Both the position numbers and the translations under genes were made by a program. Shown piece after piece: positions 8,106 through 17,965 of a stretch of 64,000 bases of DNA. Positions within the stretch are counted from its first letter, which is position 1. Every line of letters begins with the position of its first letter. This DNA comes from Butyrivibrio sp. AC2005. Its GTDB lineage: Bacteria > Bacillota > Clostridia > Lachnospirales > Lachnospiraceae. The notes below the pieces were generated by a model. It made no database searches and was not told the origin of the DNA. It saw nothing but the letters and a program-made list of their open reading frames with translations. The stretch lies in NCBI RefSeq assembly GCF_000424145.1, contig NZ_AUJI01000031.1, positions 18,808 through 82,807 of the forward strand, given 5' to 3'.

Positions 8106-10733
8106 GTAAAAGTGGATGGAACAATCGAGAAGTCATTTTTTGGAGAAGTGGAGTCTCCAAGAACCATTAATCCCCTTGGAGCAAATGATGTTAATACATA
8201 TCCGAGACTGAATGAAATAGGCTTTTTCGTTCCCAAGGGTCAGGAAGTAGAGATATCACTTGTTGAAATCAGAAATTTAAGAAAACCCTTTGCAGTTGTG
8301 TATAGCGATAGAGAAGGTTGTCGTTTTGATGCTGCGATTTCTTCTGACAGTAACTCCAAGGAAATAGCAGGAAGCATGGTATACAGTACCAGGGAATCTG
8401 ATGCTTTGGTGACAAAAAATCCAAGTCACACCTCTATACCGATGCTGAGAAGAGAATTTAAGACTCTGGATAAAAAGATAAAAAAGGCCAGACTCTATGC
8501 GACTGCCAGGGGTATTTATGAGTGCAGAATAAATGGAAATGAGATTACTGATACCTGGTTTAATCCCGGAAACACTCAGTATGACAGACATCTGATGTAT
8601 CAGACCTTTGATATCACCGATTATATGATGGACGGAAATAATGCAATCGGTGTTATTCTCGCCTCTGGCTGGTGGAGTGATGCCCAGACCTTTGTGCTTG
8701 GTAATTTTAATTACTATGGTGACAGGGAGTCATTTCTTGGAAGAATAGAGATCACATATGAGGATGATTCTCTGCAGAATATTGTTACGGATACAGCGAA
8801 CTGGAAATATTTTGATGAGGGACCGTGGACTTATGCGGGCTTTTTCCATGGTGAGCATTTTGATGCTACAAGGCTTGATATTGTAGAGGGATTTTCTCAG
8901 GTGGGATACGACGATACGTCCTGGAAAAAGCCTTCTGAAATTGCTGTTACACAGATCAGAAGATCCGAAACTATGTCATCGGGGCCTGTTGCATGGCCTG
9001 AAGTAAATGTGTCCGAGACTTCATTCATCGGGCAGAGAGGCGATGGAATAAAGATCGCATATGAGCTTACAGCAAAATCAGTAACAGAAATTTCTAAGGG
9101 TATTTATATCTATGACATGGGTGTAAATGTAGCCGGAGTTCCCAAGCTTCATATAAAGGGAAAGAAAGGGAATGTGGCAACACTCAGATATGCAGAGCTT
9201 TTATACCCTGACCTTGAAGAATTCAAAGGTAAGGCGGGCACGCTTATGGTTGAAAACCTGAGGGATGCTGACTGTACTGATTTCTATACCTTCAGAGGAG
9301 ATGAGAATGGAGAGGACTATACACCAAGGTTTACCTTCAGAGGCTACAGATATATTGAAATTAGCGGAGTCAGCAAAAAACCGGAGTTGTCTGATGTGAA
9401 AATGCTGGTTCTTTCCTCTGCTTACAACATGAACTCATCACTTGAAACCTCAGATGAACTTACAAACAAATTTATTCAGAATGTCAGAAGATCGCAGCAG
9501 TCCAATTTTATAGGTATTCCAACTGACTGTCCGCAGAGAAATGAACGTATGGGATGGGATGGCGATACCTCGATTTTTGCAAGAACAGCCACCTTCAATG
9601 CGGACACAAGGATGTTCTATGAAAATTGGCTTATGGACCTTAGGGATCTTCAGGAGGATAACGGAAAATATCCTGACATAGCGCCCATAGGTGGCGGCTT
9701 TGGAGGCTATACCTATGAGAGCAGCGGACTTCATGTAACCTGGGAACTATACCAGCAGTATGGGGATATTCAGGTAATAAAAGATAACTATGAGGCTATG
9801 ACAAAGTTCATGGACTATTCTGCAGAGCTATGGAAAGGTAAGGATCTGGCGAGAGGCTTTACTCTTGGGGACTGGCTTGCGCCTGAAGAAACCGATATCG
9901 CTCTTATATGCCACGCTTTTTATGGATACAACGCTTATATAATGTCCAAAATGACAGCTGCCATCGGAGATGAGAAAAAGGCCGGTGAATACAAAGCTCT
10001 TTACGAGGAACTGAAGGCTGAATTTGCTGATACATATTTTGATAGTGAAACAGGGAAGACCAGGAATAATACTCAGTGCTCCTATGCACTTCCTCTTTCT
10101 TTCAAAATGGTAACAGAGGATCTTATTGATAAAGTTGGTGAGAGATTAAGAGATAAGACAAAAGACACAGGATACCTGGTTAAAACCGGATTTTTCGGAA
10201 CTGCACCTCTAAATCCCACTCTGACTATGACAGGTCACAAAGAGGATGCATATCGCCTTATGACTCAGACTTTGTGTCCCTCATGGCTTTATCCTGTTAC
10301 GCAGGGAGCTACAAGTATTTGGGAGAGATGGGATTCTTTCACGCTTGAAAATGGATTTGGTGGACATAATAGTATGAATTCATTTAACCATTATTCTCTG
10401 GGGGCAGTACTTGAGTGGTTTTACATGTATGTACTGGGAATTCAGAGAGATGAAGATGTTCCGGGCTACAGGCACTTTTATGTGAGACCTTATCCGGGAG
10501 CTGCATATAGCTTTGTGAAGGGACATTTTGAATCGCCCTATGGGGTAATACGTGCAGGATGGGAGCTTGCGGATAATGATAAAGCGGATGGAGATGAAAA
10601 TCTTCACCATTACAGATACACAATTGAGATACCTGCCGGCGCTACTGCAACTGTGCAGCTTAAGGGTAAGGATGATATTACCCTGGGCAGTGGAAGGCAT
10701 GAATTATATTATTTGGGAGGCAGATTATCATGA
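8064..10733 (+). CDS. GH78 alpha-L-rhamnosidase (5' end probably altered)
   Basis: Alpha-L-rhamnosidase of up to 889 residues. The order is a beta-sandwich N-terminal part, the rhamnosidase N domain from about residue 135 (IKKARLYATARGIYECRING), a second beta domain, the (alpha/alpha)6 catalytic barrel with IPTDCPQRNERMGWDGDTS (the Glu of the NER motif is the expected general acid), and the C-terminal domain ending RHFYVRPYPG. There is no signal peptide. The start is doubtful: ATG 8064 has no good ribosome site, and the first 14 codons are the antisense of a LacI C-terminus, so the original 5' end was probably lost by a rearrangement near 8100. The gene may be truncated, or translated from an inner start. 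It overlaps the DUF1593 gene by ATGA. Confidence 0.85.
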   Translation: MWIVVSGGSTYIDDVKVDGTIEKSFFGEVESPRTINPLGANDVNTYPRLNEIGFFVPKGQEVEISLVEIRNLRKPFAVVYSDREGCRFDAAISSDSNSKEIAGSMVYSTRESDALVTKNPSHTSIPMLRREFKTLDKKIKKARLYATARGIYECRINGNEITDTWFNPGNTQYDRHLMYQTFDITDYMMDGNNAIGVILASGWWSDAQTFVLGNFNYYGDRESFLGRIEITYEDDSLQNIVTDTANWKYFDEGPWTYAGFFHGEHFDATRLDIVEGFSQVGYDDTSWKKPSEIAVTQIRRSETMSSGPVAWPEVNVSETSFIGQRGDGIKIAYELTAKSVTEISKGIYIYDMGVNVAGVPKLHIKGKKGNVATLRYAELLYPDLEEFKGKAGTLMVENLRDADCTDFYTFRGDENGEDYTPRFTFRGYRYIEISGVSKKPELSDVKMLVLSSAYNMNSSLETSDELTNKFIQNVRRSQQSNFIGIPTDCPQRNERMGWDGDTSIFARTATFNADTRMFYENWLMDLRDLQEDNGKYPDIAPIGGGFGGYTYESSGLHVTWELYQQYGDIQVIKDNYEAMTKFMDYSAELWKGKDLARGFTLGDWLAPEETDIALICHAFYGYNAYIMSKMTAAIGDEKKAGEYKALYEELKAEFADTYFDSETGKTRNNTQCSYALPLSFKMVTEDLIDKVGERLRDKTKDTGYLVKTGFFGTAPLNPTLTMTGHKEDAYRLMTQTLCPSWLYPVTQGATSIWERWDSFTLENGFGGHNSMNSFNHYSLGAVLEWFYMYVLGIQRDEDVPGYRHFYVRPYPGAAYSFVKGHFESPYGVIRAGWELADNDKADGDENLHHYRYTIEIPAGATATVQLKGKDDITLGSGRHELYYLGGRLS

Positions 10734-12220
10734 AAATACGCACAATAATAACACAGGACGCAGAGGTGGATGATCAGAATTCCCTGCGACACTTTTTGTT
10801 TTATGCAAATGAAGTTGAGCTTCAGGGCATTGTGCAGACCTCATCAAAATTTCACTGGATAGGAATTCCCGGGGCAGTAAAGCCTGAGAAAAAAGCGATT
10901 GATGATTTCGATTCTGAGTTTGCTGAGATATCAGGACCTTTTGATGCACCCTACAGATGGCCGGGAACGGACTGGATGTGGGAGGTAATCGATGATTATG
11001 AAAAAGATTATCCTAATCTTGTAAAGCACGCAGACGGGTATCCGACTCCAGACTATCTGCGGTCCATCACAAAAATCGGAAATATAGGTTATGAAGGCGA
11101 GATGGAGAAAGCATCCGAGGGCTCAGACCTCATAAAAAAGCACATTCTTGATGACGACGACAGAACCCTGTATTTACAGGTATGGGGCGGAACAAATACC
11201 ATTGCCAGAGCGCTCAGGGATATTCAGGAGGAATATGGGAATAAACCGGAGTGGAACGAGCTACATGAAAAGATCCAGAAAAAGGTTGTGATCACGGCTT
11301 GTGGGGAGCAGGATGCTACCTATAGGGAATATGTAGCGGAGGAGTGGCCCGGCATTCAGTTTGTAAAGACCCTTCAGATGATGAGCTATGCATATCCCTG
11401 GTTTATTATGCCTGAGGGTGAGAGTAAGGATACGCTCAAAGCTGACTTTATGACAAATGAGATCCTTAATGGAAATAGTGCGCTTATTAAGGGCTATTGC
11501 ACATGGCTTGACGGACACCGATATGAGGGAGAAGCGGAAGATGCCCAGTTTGGTTCTAATCCCAATATAAGGCAGGAATGGTTCGGTGCAAAGTTTATAA
11601 AGGCAGAGCCTGCAAAATACGATTTTCTTTCAGAAGGAGATTCTCCCACCTTTTTTGCACTTTTGCCCTGGGGGACAAGAACTCTTGAAGATTTTTCCTA
11701 TGGCGGAATAGCGGGAAGATATCATAAAGTAGAAGACTACAGGAATTCCAAGGGCGAAGCCTGCAATGTATGGGATGTTTCCAAGGATATTTATGTAGAC
11801 CGCGACGGAAATGAATCGGAGCAGGAGTCAATGTGGCAGTATGTAGCTGATATTCAGAGGGACTTTGCTGCAAGAGCAGCATGGGCTGATGCTGAAAGCT
11901 ATAAGGAAGGGGAGCATTCTCCAAAGCTTACAGTTAAAGAAGGGGTAGATATAACCTGCAATCCGGGCGATGAAATAACCCTCACTGCAATCGCAGAGAA
12001 TCCGGATGGACTTGCTACGGACATAACCTTTAGAGTTTACAGGGAAGCAAGCTCCGATAGGGTAAAGGATGCTGTCCTTTCAGCAGATGACACAGCTGCG
12101 AGGGTTACAATGCCGAAAAACGCTAAAAGCGGAGACAGACTGCATGTGTTGGTAAAGGCTACATCTCAGGGGCGCCATAAGCTTTTTGATTACAAGCAGG
12201 TAATTGTTAATATTCTATAA
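10730..12220 (+). CDS. DUF1593 nucleoside hydrolase-like protein
   Basis: 496-residue protein of the DUF1593 family, a Rossmann-like fold related to inosine-uridine nucleoside hydrolases. It often sits with plant-polysaccharide hydrolases. The N-terminus RTIITQDAEVDDQNSLRHF keeps an acidic cluster like the metal-binding DxDxxxDD of nucleoside hydrolases. LYLQVWGGTNTIARAL is a second conserved strand-helix. The last 90 residues (from about 405) look like a beta-sandwich domain. It starts on ATGA of the GH78 gene and ends overlapping the convergent AraC gene by 6 bp. The true reaction is unknown. Hydrolysis of an N- or O-glycoside from the rhamnosidase product is possible. Confidence 0.85.
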   Translation: MKIRTIITQDAEVDDQNSLRHFLFYANEVELQGIVQTSSKFHWIGIPGAVKPEKKAIDDFDSEFAEISGPFDAPYRWPGTDWMWEVIDDYEKDYPNLVKHADGYPTPDYLRSITKIGNIGYEGEMEKASEGSDLIKKHILDDDDRTLYLQVWGGTNTIARALRDIQEEYGNKPEWNELHEKIQKKVVITACGEQDATYREYVAEEWPGIQFVKTLQMMSYAYPWFIMPEGESKDTLKADFMTNEILNGNSALIKGYCTWLDGHRYEGEAEDAQFGSNPNIRQEWFGAKFIKAEPAKYDFLSEGDSPTFFALLPWGTRTLEDFSYGGIAGRYHKVEDYRNSKGEACNVWDVSKDIYVDRDGNESEQESMWQYVADIQRDFAARAAWADAESYKEGEHSPKLTVKEGVDITCNPGDEITLTAIAENPDGLATDITFRVYREASSDRVKDAVLSADDTAARVTMPKNAKSGDRLHVLVKATSQGRHKLFDYKQVIVNIL

Positions 12221-13117
12221 TATTTTTCCATACTTCTTTCTGTACTGAAGAGGGGTTATGCCTTCGAATTTATTGAACATATTTATAAGCCCTCTTGAGT
12301 CTGAAAAGCCGCAGTCCATTGCAATCTCAAGGACAGACTTTCCGGTTTGTACCAGGCTGTCCTTGGCAGCATTGACGCGCATTCTTGTCAGGAATTCCTT
12401 ATAGGTAATTCCCATATTTGATTTGAAGAATCTGGAAAAATAGCTGGCGGAATAACCGAAGGCATCAGCAACAGACATTTCGTTTATAGCGCCATCATAA
12501 TTTTCTTCAGTATATGAAATGATTTTTCTTAAGATATCAGAGTTTTTTCTGCTCTTTTCGGGCATCTCAGTGTCTTTCAGACTCAGATCGTCCTTGCAGA
12601 TATAATATAAAAGCTCATGAACAAGACCTATAAGGCGCATGTTTTCATACTTGTTCAAGGTTTTGCCATCTGCGTATTGAGCGAGGTCCTTCATTATCTC
12701 GGAGGGCCTTTTTTCATTGGGTCTAAAAACCGGAATAAAGTAAAGCGCATCGAAGTTTGGAACAAAATTGCGAAGGAAAGAGTCGCTTATCTGAAGTACA
12801 GTCGTAAGCGTCGGTGGAAGCTTCTCGTAAGGTGTTGTTCTGTTTGAGATTACTTTATGAATACTCTGGCTGTTAACGATGATGAAAATGTCTTCCTGCA
12901 GGTCATGAGCAATACCGTCTGTAAAATATTCTCCACCATTAGAGTACGAATAGACAATTTCAAGCTCATTATGCCAGTGATCAAGAATATCGCTGACAGC
13001 TGAAAAATCTTTATTTGGATATAAGTCCTCTTTGTGAATGTTTAATATCTTAAACGGCAGTTCCGTGTGGTAATGGACGACTTCATATGAGATGTCCCTG
13101 GTGTTAAAATCTGGCAT
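12215..13117 (-). CDS. AraC-family transcriptional regulator
   Basis: 300-residue regulator. The N-terminal 150 residues form a cupin-like sensor (DHWHNELEIVYSYSNGGEYF). The C-terminal 100 residues have the two AraC helix-turn-helix units: MSVADAFGYSASYFSRFFKS and LEIAMDCGFSDSRGLINMF followed by KFEGITPLQYRKKYG. It is transcribed divergently from the second GPH symporter and convergently with the DUF1593 gene. By position it probably senses a sugar and activates the symporter-esterase unit, the rhamnosidase unit or both. Confidence 0.93.
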   Translation of the reverse strand: MPDFNTRDISYEVVHYHTELPFKILNIHKEDLYPNKDFSAVSDILDHWHNELEIVYSYSNGGEYFTDGIAHDLQEDIFIIVNSQSIHKVISNRTTPYEKLPPTLTTVLQISDSFLRNFVPNFDALYFIPVFRPNEKRPSEIMKDLAQYADGKTLNKYENMRLIGLVHELLYYICKDDLSLKDTEMPEKSRKNSDILRKIISYTEENYDGAINEMSVADAFGYSASYFSRFFKSNMGITYKEFLTRMRVNAAKDSLVQTGKSVLEIAMDCGFSDSRGLINMFNKFEGITPLQYRKKYGKIL

Positions 13118-13293
13118 GATATTTCCTCTATGTTATAAAAATAGCAATTATTGGTCATTATAATGGATAAATCAAAAATGTCAAGAAAACGTAATTTTTA
13201 GGCCAAAGAATGTAAAGAGTAACCGGCCATATTTTTATATATTAAGATACGTTGAACGGGATATGGGGTCCCGATAAAAGATTGGAGGTTACA

Positions 13294-14673
13294 ATGGAAG
13301 CAATAGTTTATGAACAACAGGAAGAAAAAAAGGGACGTCTCTCAGCCAGTGAGAAGTTCGCATATGGTATAGGAGATTGTGGAGCGAATGTAATTGTAGC
13401 TCTGGCGTCATCATTTTTGACAGGATATTATACAGATACTGTTGGAATCGCTGCAGCAGCCATCGGAACAATGATGCTTCTTTGCAGAGTATTTGACGGA
13501 ATAACGGATCTTATCATGGGTGCACTTGTTGATAAGACCAATACAAAATATGGTAAGGCAAGACCATGGCTTTTGTGGACAGCACCGCTTATGGGAATTT
13601 CACTTTTTATGATATTCAATGTACCGGCATCCCTGGGTGCAAGCGGCAAGCTGGTTTACATCTATCTTACCTACATTTTCCAGAACTGCATTATCTATAC
13701 AGCTAACAACCTGCCTTATAATGCACTTCTTAGCCGTATGACACTTGATGTACAGGACAGAGCTCAGACAGCATCTATCAGATTCGTAATGACACAGGTT
13801 ACATCACTTATTACAAACGTTATTACAGCTAACCTTATTGCAAGTGTAGGCTGGAGATCAATCTCTGTAATATATGGGGCAATTGCCTGCGCAATGTGTA
13901 TTCTTTGCTTCCTTGGTGTCAGAGAGCATGTTGACGCAGAAGAGGACGGAACAGTTAAAGTAGAGCAGGTTCCTTTTTCCAAGGCACTTCCGGCACTCTT
14001 AAAGAATAAGTATTTCTTCATCCAGGCGCTTATGTTCATGTTCTTATACATCAACGTAGTTGCAACAGGTTCAATGACATACTACTTCTGCAACAGCGTA
14101 CTTGGTAACATCGCATTCCTTTCATGGACATCAGTTGCAGGAACAATACCTGCTATGATCGTAAACCTTGCTATGCCTAAACTCGTAGCAAAGTTTGGAA
14201 AAAGAAAACTTATGATCACAGGTGCTGTTATAATGGCTATCGGTTCAGTGATCATCGGCGCTGCAGGATCAAATCTTCCTCTTGTAGTTATCGGACTTAT
14301 CGTTAAGGGATTCGGTACAGGCCCTATCATGTCAGGTATCTTCGCTACAACAGCTGACGTAGTTGACTATGGCGAGTGGAAGACAGGCGTTCGTTCTGAA
14401 GGTCTTGTAAACAGCTGCACAAGCTTTGGTATGAAGGTTGGTATCGGTCTTGGTTCTGCTATCTGCACATGGATTATCGCTATCGGTGGTTATGTTGGAA
14501 CAGCAGAGGTTCAGACAGAGGCTGCTCTTGCATCTATCCGTTTCGGATATGGATATTTTGGAGCAATCCTTTCTCTTGTAGTTCTGGCACTTTGCATCAT
14601 CATGAACATTGATAAGCACATTGACCAGATTCAGACAGATCTTGAAGCAAAGAGATCAGTAGTAGAATTTTAA
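13294..14673 (+). CDS. GPH-family sugar:cation symporter
   Basis: 459-residue sugar:cation symporter of the GPH family, with about twelve membrane helices. Family motif DGITDLIMGALVDKTNTKYG is present, as is TTADVVDYGEWKTGVRSEG in the second half, where GPH proteins have their D-x-x-x-Y-G-x-x-K-T-G signature. The start is ATG 13294, with TTGGAGGT 5-10 bases upstream; the longer in-frame start at 13252 lacks a ribosome site. Codon choice is strongly biased (many ACA, CTT, GTA), which suggests higher expression than its neighbours. An alpha/beta hydrolase follows 44 bp later, and the AraC gene is divergent, so uptake of an ester-bearing sugar is plausible. Confidence 0.93.
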   Translation: MEAIVYEQQEEKKGRLSASEKFAYGIGDCGANVIVALASSFLTGYYTDTVGIAAAAIGTMMLLCRVFDGITDLIMGALVDKTNTKYGKARPWLLWTAPLMGISLFMIFNVPASLGASGKLVYIYLTYIFQNCIIYTANNLPYNALLSRMTLDVQDRAQTASIRFVMTQVTSLITNVITANLIASVGWRSISVIYGAIACAMCILCFLGVREHVDAEEDGTVKVEQVPFSKALPALLKNKYFFIQALMFMFLYINVVATGSMTYYFCNSVLGNIAFLSWTSVAGTIPAMIVNLAMPKLVAKFGKRKLMITGAVIMAIGSVIIGAAGSNLPLVVIGLIVKGFGTGPIMSGIFATTADVVDYGEWKTGVRSEGLVNSCTSFGMKVGIGLGSAICTWIIAIGGYVGTAEVQTEAALASIRFGYGYFGAILSLVVLALCIIMNIDKHIDQIQTDLEAKRSVVEF

Positions 14674-14717
14674 AAAGTAAAGAATTAAGAATTTTTCGTG
14701 ATAAAAGAGGTGTAAAA

Positions 14718-15620
14718 ATGTCAATAGCAAGTGATTTTATTAGAACAAATTTTGCTAAAGGTGATGCTATCAGAGATGAAGGACTTGAGATTCCTTCTGA
14801 TGTAAAAAGATACAGTGACATCACGTATGGTGATAAGGGTGAACATCCGCAGTGGCAGATGCTTGATGTATACAGACCGGCAAATGTTCCGGAGGATAAA
14901 AAACTTCCTGTGATTGTAGTTATTCACGGCGGCGGCTGGGTATATGGAGATAAGGAAGTATACAAATATTATTCAGCATCACTTTGTCAGAGAGGATTCG
15001 CAGTAGTTTGTTATTCATACAGACTTGCGCCTGAATACACATTCCCTGCAAGCCTTGAAGACAGTGTTGCAGTAGCAAACTGGATAGTTGACAATGAGGA
15101 TAAATACGGATTTGACCTTAATAATATTTCTGGTGTAGGTGATTCTGCAGGCGGTACACTTATAGGTATTACAGCTGCTTTCCTTACAAACAAGGAATAT
15201 GCTGACAAATTTGACTTTACAGTATCTGATAAGTTTAAATTCAAGAGTATTGCATTTAACTGTGCTGCATTTGAGATTAAATCTGTAAAGGAATCAGATG
15301 AAAATATGGGATCTCTTATGGATGATCTTTTTGGTAAGAAGGTAACAGATGAAGATCTTGATGTTATGAATGCAGGCAACTATATAACAGAGGCATATCC
15401 CCCGTCATTCCTTATGTCTGCAACAGGAGACTTTTTAAAGGATGAGCTTCCCAAGATGGTAGAAGTAATGATAAAGAACTCTGTGCCATTTACCAGCAAG
15501 TATTATACAAGTCCAAATGGGGATCTGGGACATGTATTCCATTGCAACTTAAGGCTCCCGGAGGCTGCACAGTGCAATGATGATGAGGTAGAGTTCTTTA
15601 GACAGTATGCATTGGCATAA
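14718..15620 (+). CDS. Alpha/beta hydrolase, HSL-type esterase
   Basis: 300-residue cytoplasmic esterase of the alpha/beta hydrolase fold-3 (hormone-sensitive lipase/Aes) group. The oxyanion-hole motif VIHGGGWVYGDKE lies near residue 60, the nucleophile elbow is GVGDSAGGTLIG near residue 140, the acid is likely in MSATGDFLKDE, and the histidine in NGDLGHVFHCN. AAAAGAGGTG precedes the ATG by 7 bases. It sits 44 bp after the symporter with no terminator between, so it is probably co-transcribed. A likely job is deacetylation or other ester removal from imported oligosaccharides. Confidence 0.9.
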   Translation: MSIASDFIRTNFAKGDAIRDEGLEIPSDVKRYSDITYGDKGEHPQWQMLDVYRPANVPEDKKLPVIVVIHGGGWVYGDKEVYKYYSASLCQRGFAVVCYSYRLAPEYTFPASLEDSVAVANWIVDNEDKYGFDLNNISGVGDSAGGTLIGITAAFLTNKEYADKFDFTVSDKFKFKSIAFNCAAFEIKSVKESDENMGSLMDDLFGKKVTDEDLDVMNAGNYITEAYPPSFLMSATGDFLKDELPKMVEVMIKNSVPFTSKYYTSPNGDLGHVFHCNLRLPEAAQCNDDEVEFFRQYALA

Positions 15621-15797
15621 CGCAGCTTCTGAAAAAATCAGCAGCACCGTCTTTTCCAAATACTTTCTCAAGAACGGATGATGAAGGATTACCTTCGGAT
15701 ATCATTCGGTCACTGAAAGAAGAAAGTCCTTTAAGGTTATCAATAGAAGCCTCAGCCTTTGATATTTCAAGGCTGTAGGCTTTTATTGATTCTATCT
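15598..15797 (-). pseudogene. Possible C-terminal gene remnant between esterase and nagA
   Basis: On the minus strand, directly after the nagA stop, about 65 codons read without a stop as a plausible protein tail: QIESIKAYSLEISKAEASID, then NLKGLSSFSDRM, then VLEKVFGKDGAADFFRS. There is no start codon, and the end overlaps the esterase gene. It resembles the tail of a small helical protein, perhaps phage-like, but I cannot name a family. Confidence 0.25.
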
Positions 15798-15800
15798 GAT

Positions 15801-16979
15801 TTAATAGTGTTTAGATCCATAGCTTCTCCCATGCCAAATTATATGGTTGATATTAAGCTCATCATCGACGAGGATAATGTTTGCATATTTACCGGTAGAA
15901 ATGGAGCCGTAGTCTTTAAAAATTCCAATAGATTTTGCAGGATTTTCTGATGCTGCACGGATGGCTTTTTCGAGAGGAACACCCATTTCCTTTACAGCCT
16001 TTTTCATGCATTCAAAAAGATTAGTAACGGAGCCTGCGATAGTTTCCGGATTGTCTGCAAGAACTGCAAGATTTCCCTTTACGTTCACTTTTTGACCTCC
16101 GAGCTGATATTCTCCGTCCGGGAGCCCGGTTGCCTCCATGCTGTCTGAGATCAGAATTACTTTATCTTCGCCAAATGTATTAAATACAAATCTGACCATC
16201 GCAGGATGAATATGGATTCCGTCAGCAATCAGTTCAACTTCGGCATTATTTTCAAGAGCGGCAATTATTGGCCCCGGATTTCTGTGATTAATGCCGGGCA
16301 TTGCGTTGAATAAATGTGTCATATGACGGGCTCCTGAGCAAAAAGCGGTGGTTGCCGTATCGTAGTCACAGGATGTGTGAGCCAGAGAGACAGTAACTTC
16401 TTCGGATAATTCCCTGATAAACTCTATGCTTTTGTCCAGTTCCGGGGCAATATCGATAAGTTTTATGAGATTTCCGCTGGCTTTTTGAAGTCTGCGAAAC
16501 ATATTGACATCAGGAGCAGCCAGGTATTTGGGATTTTGTGCGCCGAGCTTATCTTTGCTTACGAAGGGGCCTTCCATGTTTATGCCAATAAAATCTGCGA
16601 TCATAGAAGAATTGCGTATGTTATTTATTGATTCTGAAATTAATAATTTTGATTCGGCGCTATATACCTGGGCTTTTTTGCATATATCTTCAAGTATCTC
16701 TTCGCTATAAGTCATGGTGGCAGGACATATTGCCAGTATTCCGTTTTGCGCTTCATATTCAGCTATTTTTCTAAGACCTTCTGAATCGGTATTACAAAAA
16801 TCATGGCCCATAGCACCATGAAAATGAATATCCACAAGACCCGGGATAGCAGTTAAACCTGAGGCATCAAAGTTTTCATCATCGGATGCTGTTTCGGCAA
16901 TACGATCATTATCAATATATATAGTTTCATTTTTGAAAGTATGATCTTTTGAATAGACCTTAGCGCCAGATATTCTCAT
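15801..16979 (-). CDS. nagA: N-acetylglucosamine-6-phosphate deacetylase
   Basis: 392-residue amidohydrolase that converts GlcNAc-6-phosphate to glucosamine-6-phosphate and acetate. Motifs are in the expected places: the HxH metal site in VDIHFHGAMGHDF, the metal-ligand Glu in GINMEGPFVSKDKLGAQNP, then SLAHTSCDYDTA, MTHLFNAMPGINHRNPG and the catalytic Asp in LISDSMEATGLPDG. The start ATG 16979 has AGGAGG-type sequence upstream (GCGGAGGATTATT before it). nagB precedes it by 37 bp on the same strand, so nagB-nagA is one operon that feeds amino sugars into glycolysis as fructose-6-phosphate. Confidence 0.96.
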   Translation of the reverse strand: MRISGAKVYSKDHTFKNETIYIDNDRIAETASDDENFDASGLTAIPGLVDIHFHGAMGHDFCNTDSEGLRKIAEYEAQNGILAICPATMTYSEEILEDICKKAQVYSAESKLLISESINNIRNSSMIADFIGINMEGPFVSKDKLGAQNPKYLAAPDVNMFRRLQKASGNLIKLIDIAPELDKSIEFIRELSEEVTVSLAHTSCDYDTATTAFCSGARHMTHLFNAMPGINHRNPGPIIAALENNAEVELIADGIHIHPAMVRFVFNTFGEDKVILISDSMEATGLPDGEYQLGGQKVNVKGNLAVLADNPETIAGSVTNLFECMKKAVKEMGVPLEKAIRAASENPAKSIGIFKDYGSISTGKYANIILVDDELNINHIIWHGRSYGSKHY

Positions 16980-17016
16980 AATAATCCTCCGCAGATTTGG
17001 TAATGCTTCTTATTAT

Positions 17017-17742
17017 TTAAAGGCTTGAAAAGGCTTCTTCATCCCCAATCACGGTAAAATCAGGATGGAGCTGTAGTATTGATGCAGGAAGAGCCGGTGT
17101 AATACAGCCATAAAGAGCTTCTTTAAGGATATCAGCCTTATTTTTCCCATTTACTATCATTAAAATCTTCTTAGCCTGCATGATTGTTTTAATACCAACT
17201 GTAATGGCACTTTTAGGGACATCTTCTTCATCGGTGAAAAAGCGCGTATTGGATTTTATTGTGCTGTCAGTGAGGTTGACCACATGAGTCAGAGGTTCAA
17301 AGGCATCGCTTGGTTCGTTGAATCCAATGTGTCCGTCAGTCCCGATTCCCAGCAGCTGTAAATCAATACCACCGGTATCGCTTATCAGGGCATCATAGTC
17401 TTTGCATTCCTTTTCCAGGTCCGTAGCTGTTCCATCAGGTAAGTGTATATTACCGGGCTTTATATTGATATGATCGAAAAAGTTTTCATGCATGAAGTGA
17501 TGATAGCTTTGCTCATGGGTACTGGAAAGACCGATATATTCATCCAGATTTATGGAAGTGACCTCTGAAAAATCTATGTCACCCTTTTCATACCATTCGA
17601 TTAGCTGCTTATATGTCCCAAGTGGGGTTGAACCTGTCGCAAGGCCCAGAACGGATGCCGGCTTTAGGATAACCTGCGCTGAGAGAATATTAGCGGCCAT
17701 TCTGCTCATTTCATTGTAATTAGCGGCTTTATAGATTCTCAT
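17017..17742 (-). CDS. nagB: Glucosamine-6-phosphate deaminase
   Basis: 241-residue isomerase/deaminase that converts glucosamine-6-phosphate to fructose-6-phosphate and ammonia. LGLATGSTPLGTYKQL is the phosphate-binding loop. SINLDEYIGL holds the catalytic Asp, and LLGIGTDGHIGFNEPSD has the essential Asp-Gly-His. The start is placed at ATG 17742 (MRIYKAANY), with AGGAGGG about 10 bases upstream. The frame is open further up to 17829, but those 29 residues do not resemble NagB. It is first in the nagB-nagA operon and divergent from the GH20 gene. Confidence 0.95.
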   Translation of the reverse strand: MRIYKAANYNEMSRMAANILSAQVILKPASVLGLATGSTPLGTYKQLIEWYEKGDIDFSEVTSINLDEYIGLSSTHEQSYHHFMHENFFDHINIKPGNIHLPDGTATDLEKECKDYDALISDTGGIDLQLLGIGTDGHIGFNEPSDAFEPLTHVVNLTDSTIKSNTRFFTDEEDVPKSAITVGIKTIMQAKKILMIVNGKNKADILKEALYGCITPALPASILQLHPDFTVIGDEEAFSSL

Positions 17743-17768
17743 AATTGTATAGCCCTCCTGCGCATATA

Positions 17769-17789
17769 GTGGTGGTCTAAATCCATCAC
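17769..17789 (-). promoter_or_regulatory. Candidate operator upstream of nagB
   Basis: Imperfect inverted repeat: GTGGTGG, seven bases, CCATCAC (one mismatch), whose centre reads TGGTCTAAATCCA. It lies 27 bp before the nagB start. GntR/HutC regulators of the NagR/DasR type bind TGGTCTAGACCA-like sites in front of nag genes, so this is a candidate site. No such regulator gene is in the window. Confidence 0.35.
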
Positions 17790-17965
17790 GGTCCTGATTT
17801 ATGTACATCTTGACTCGATTAGTCATCAATAGGGAACTTCAAAAAAAATAGACTTAAAAGCGATATTAAGTTATTTTTTTCATGGTATTCCATTCTCATG
17901 TCCTTATGTTATGATAACCATATTGATAAGTCAAATTGGGTGTGATTCAAGTGGGAGGAAGAGTT

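Noticed and set aside
17743..17829. Longer N-terminus for NagB
   Set aside because: The extra residues do not match the family, and the ribosome site lies just before ATG 17742.
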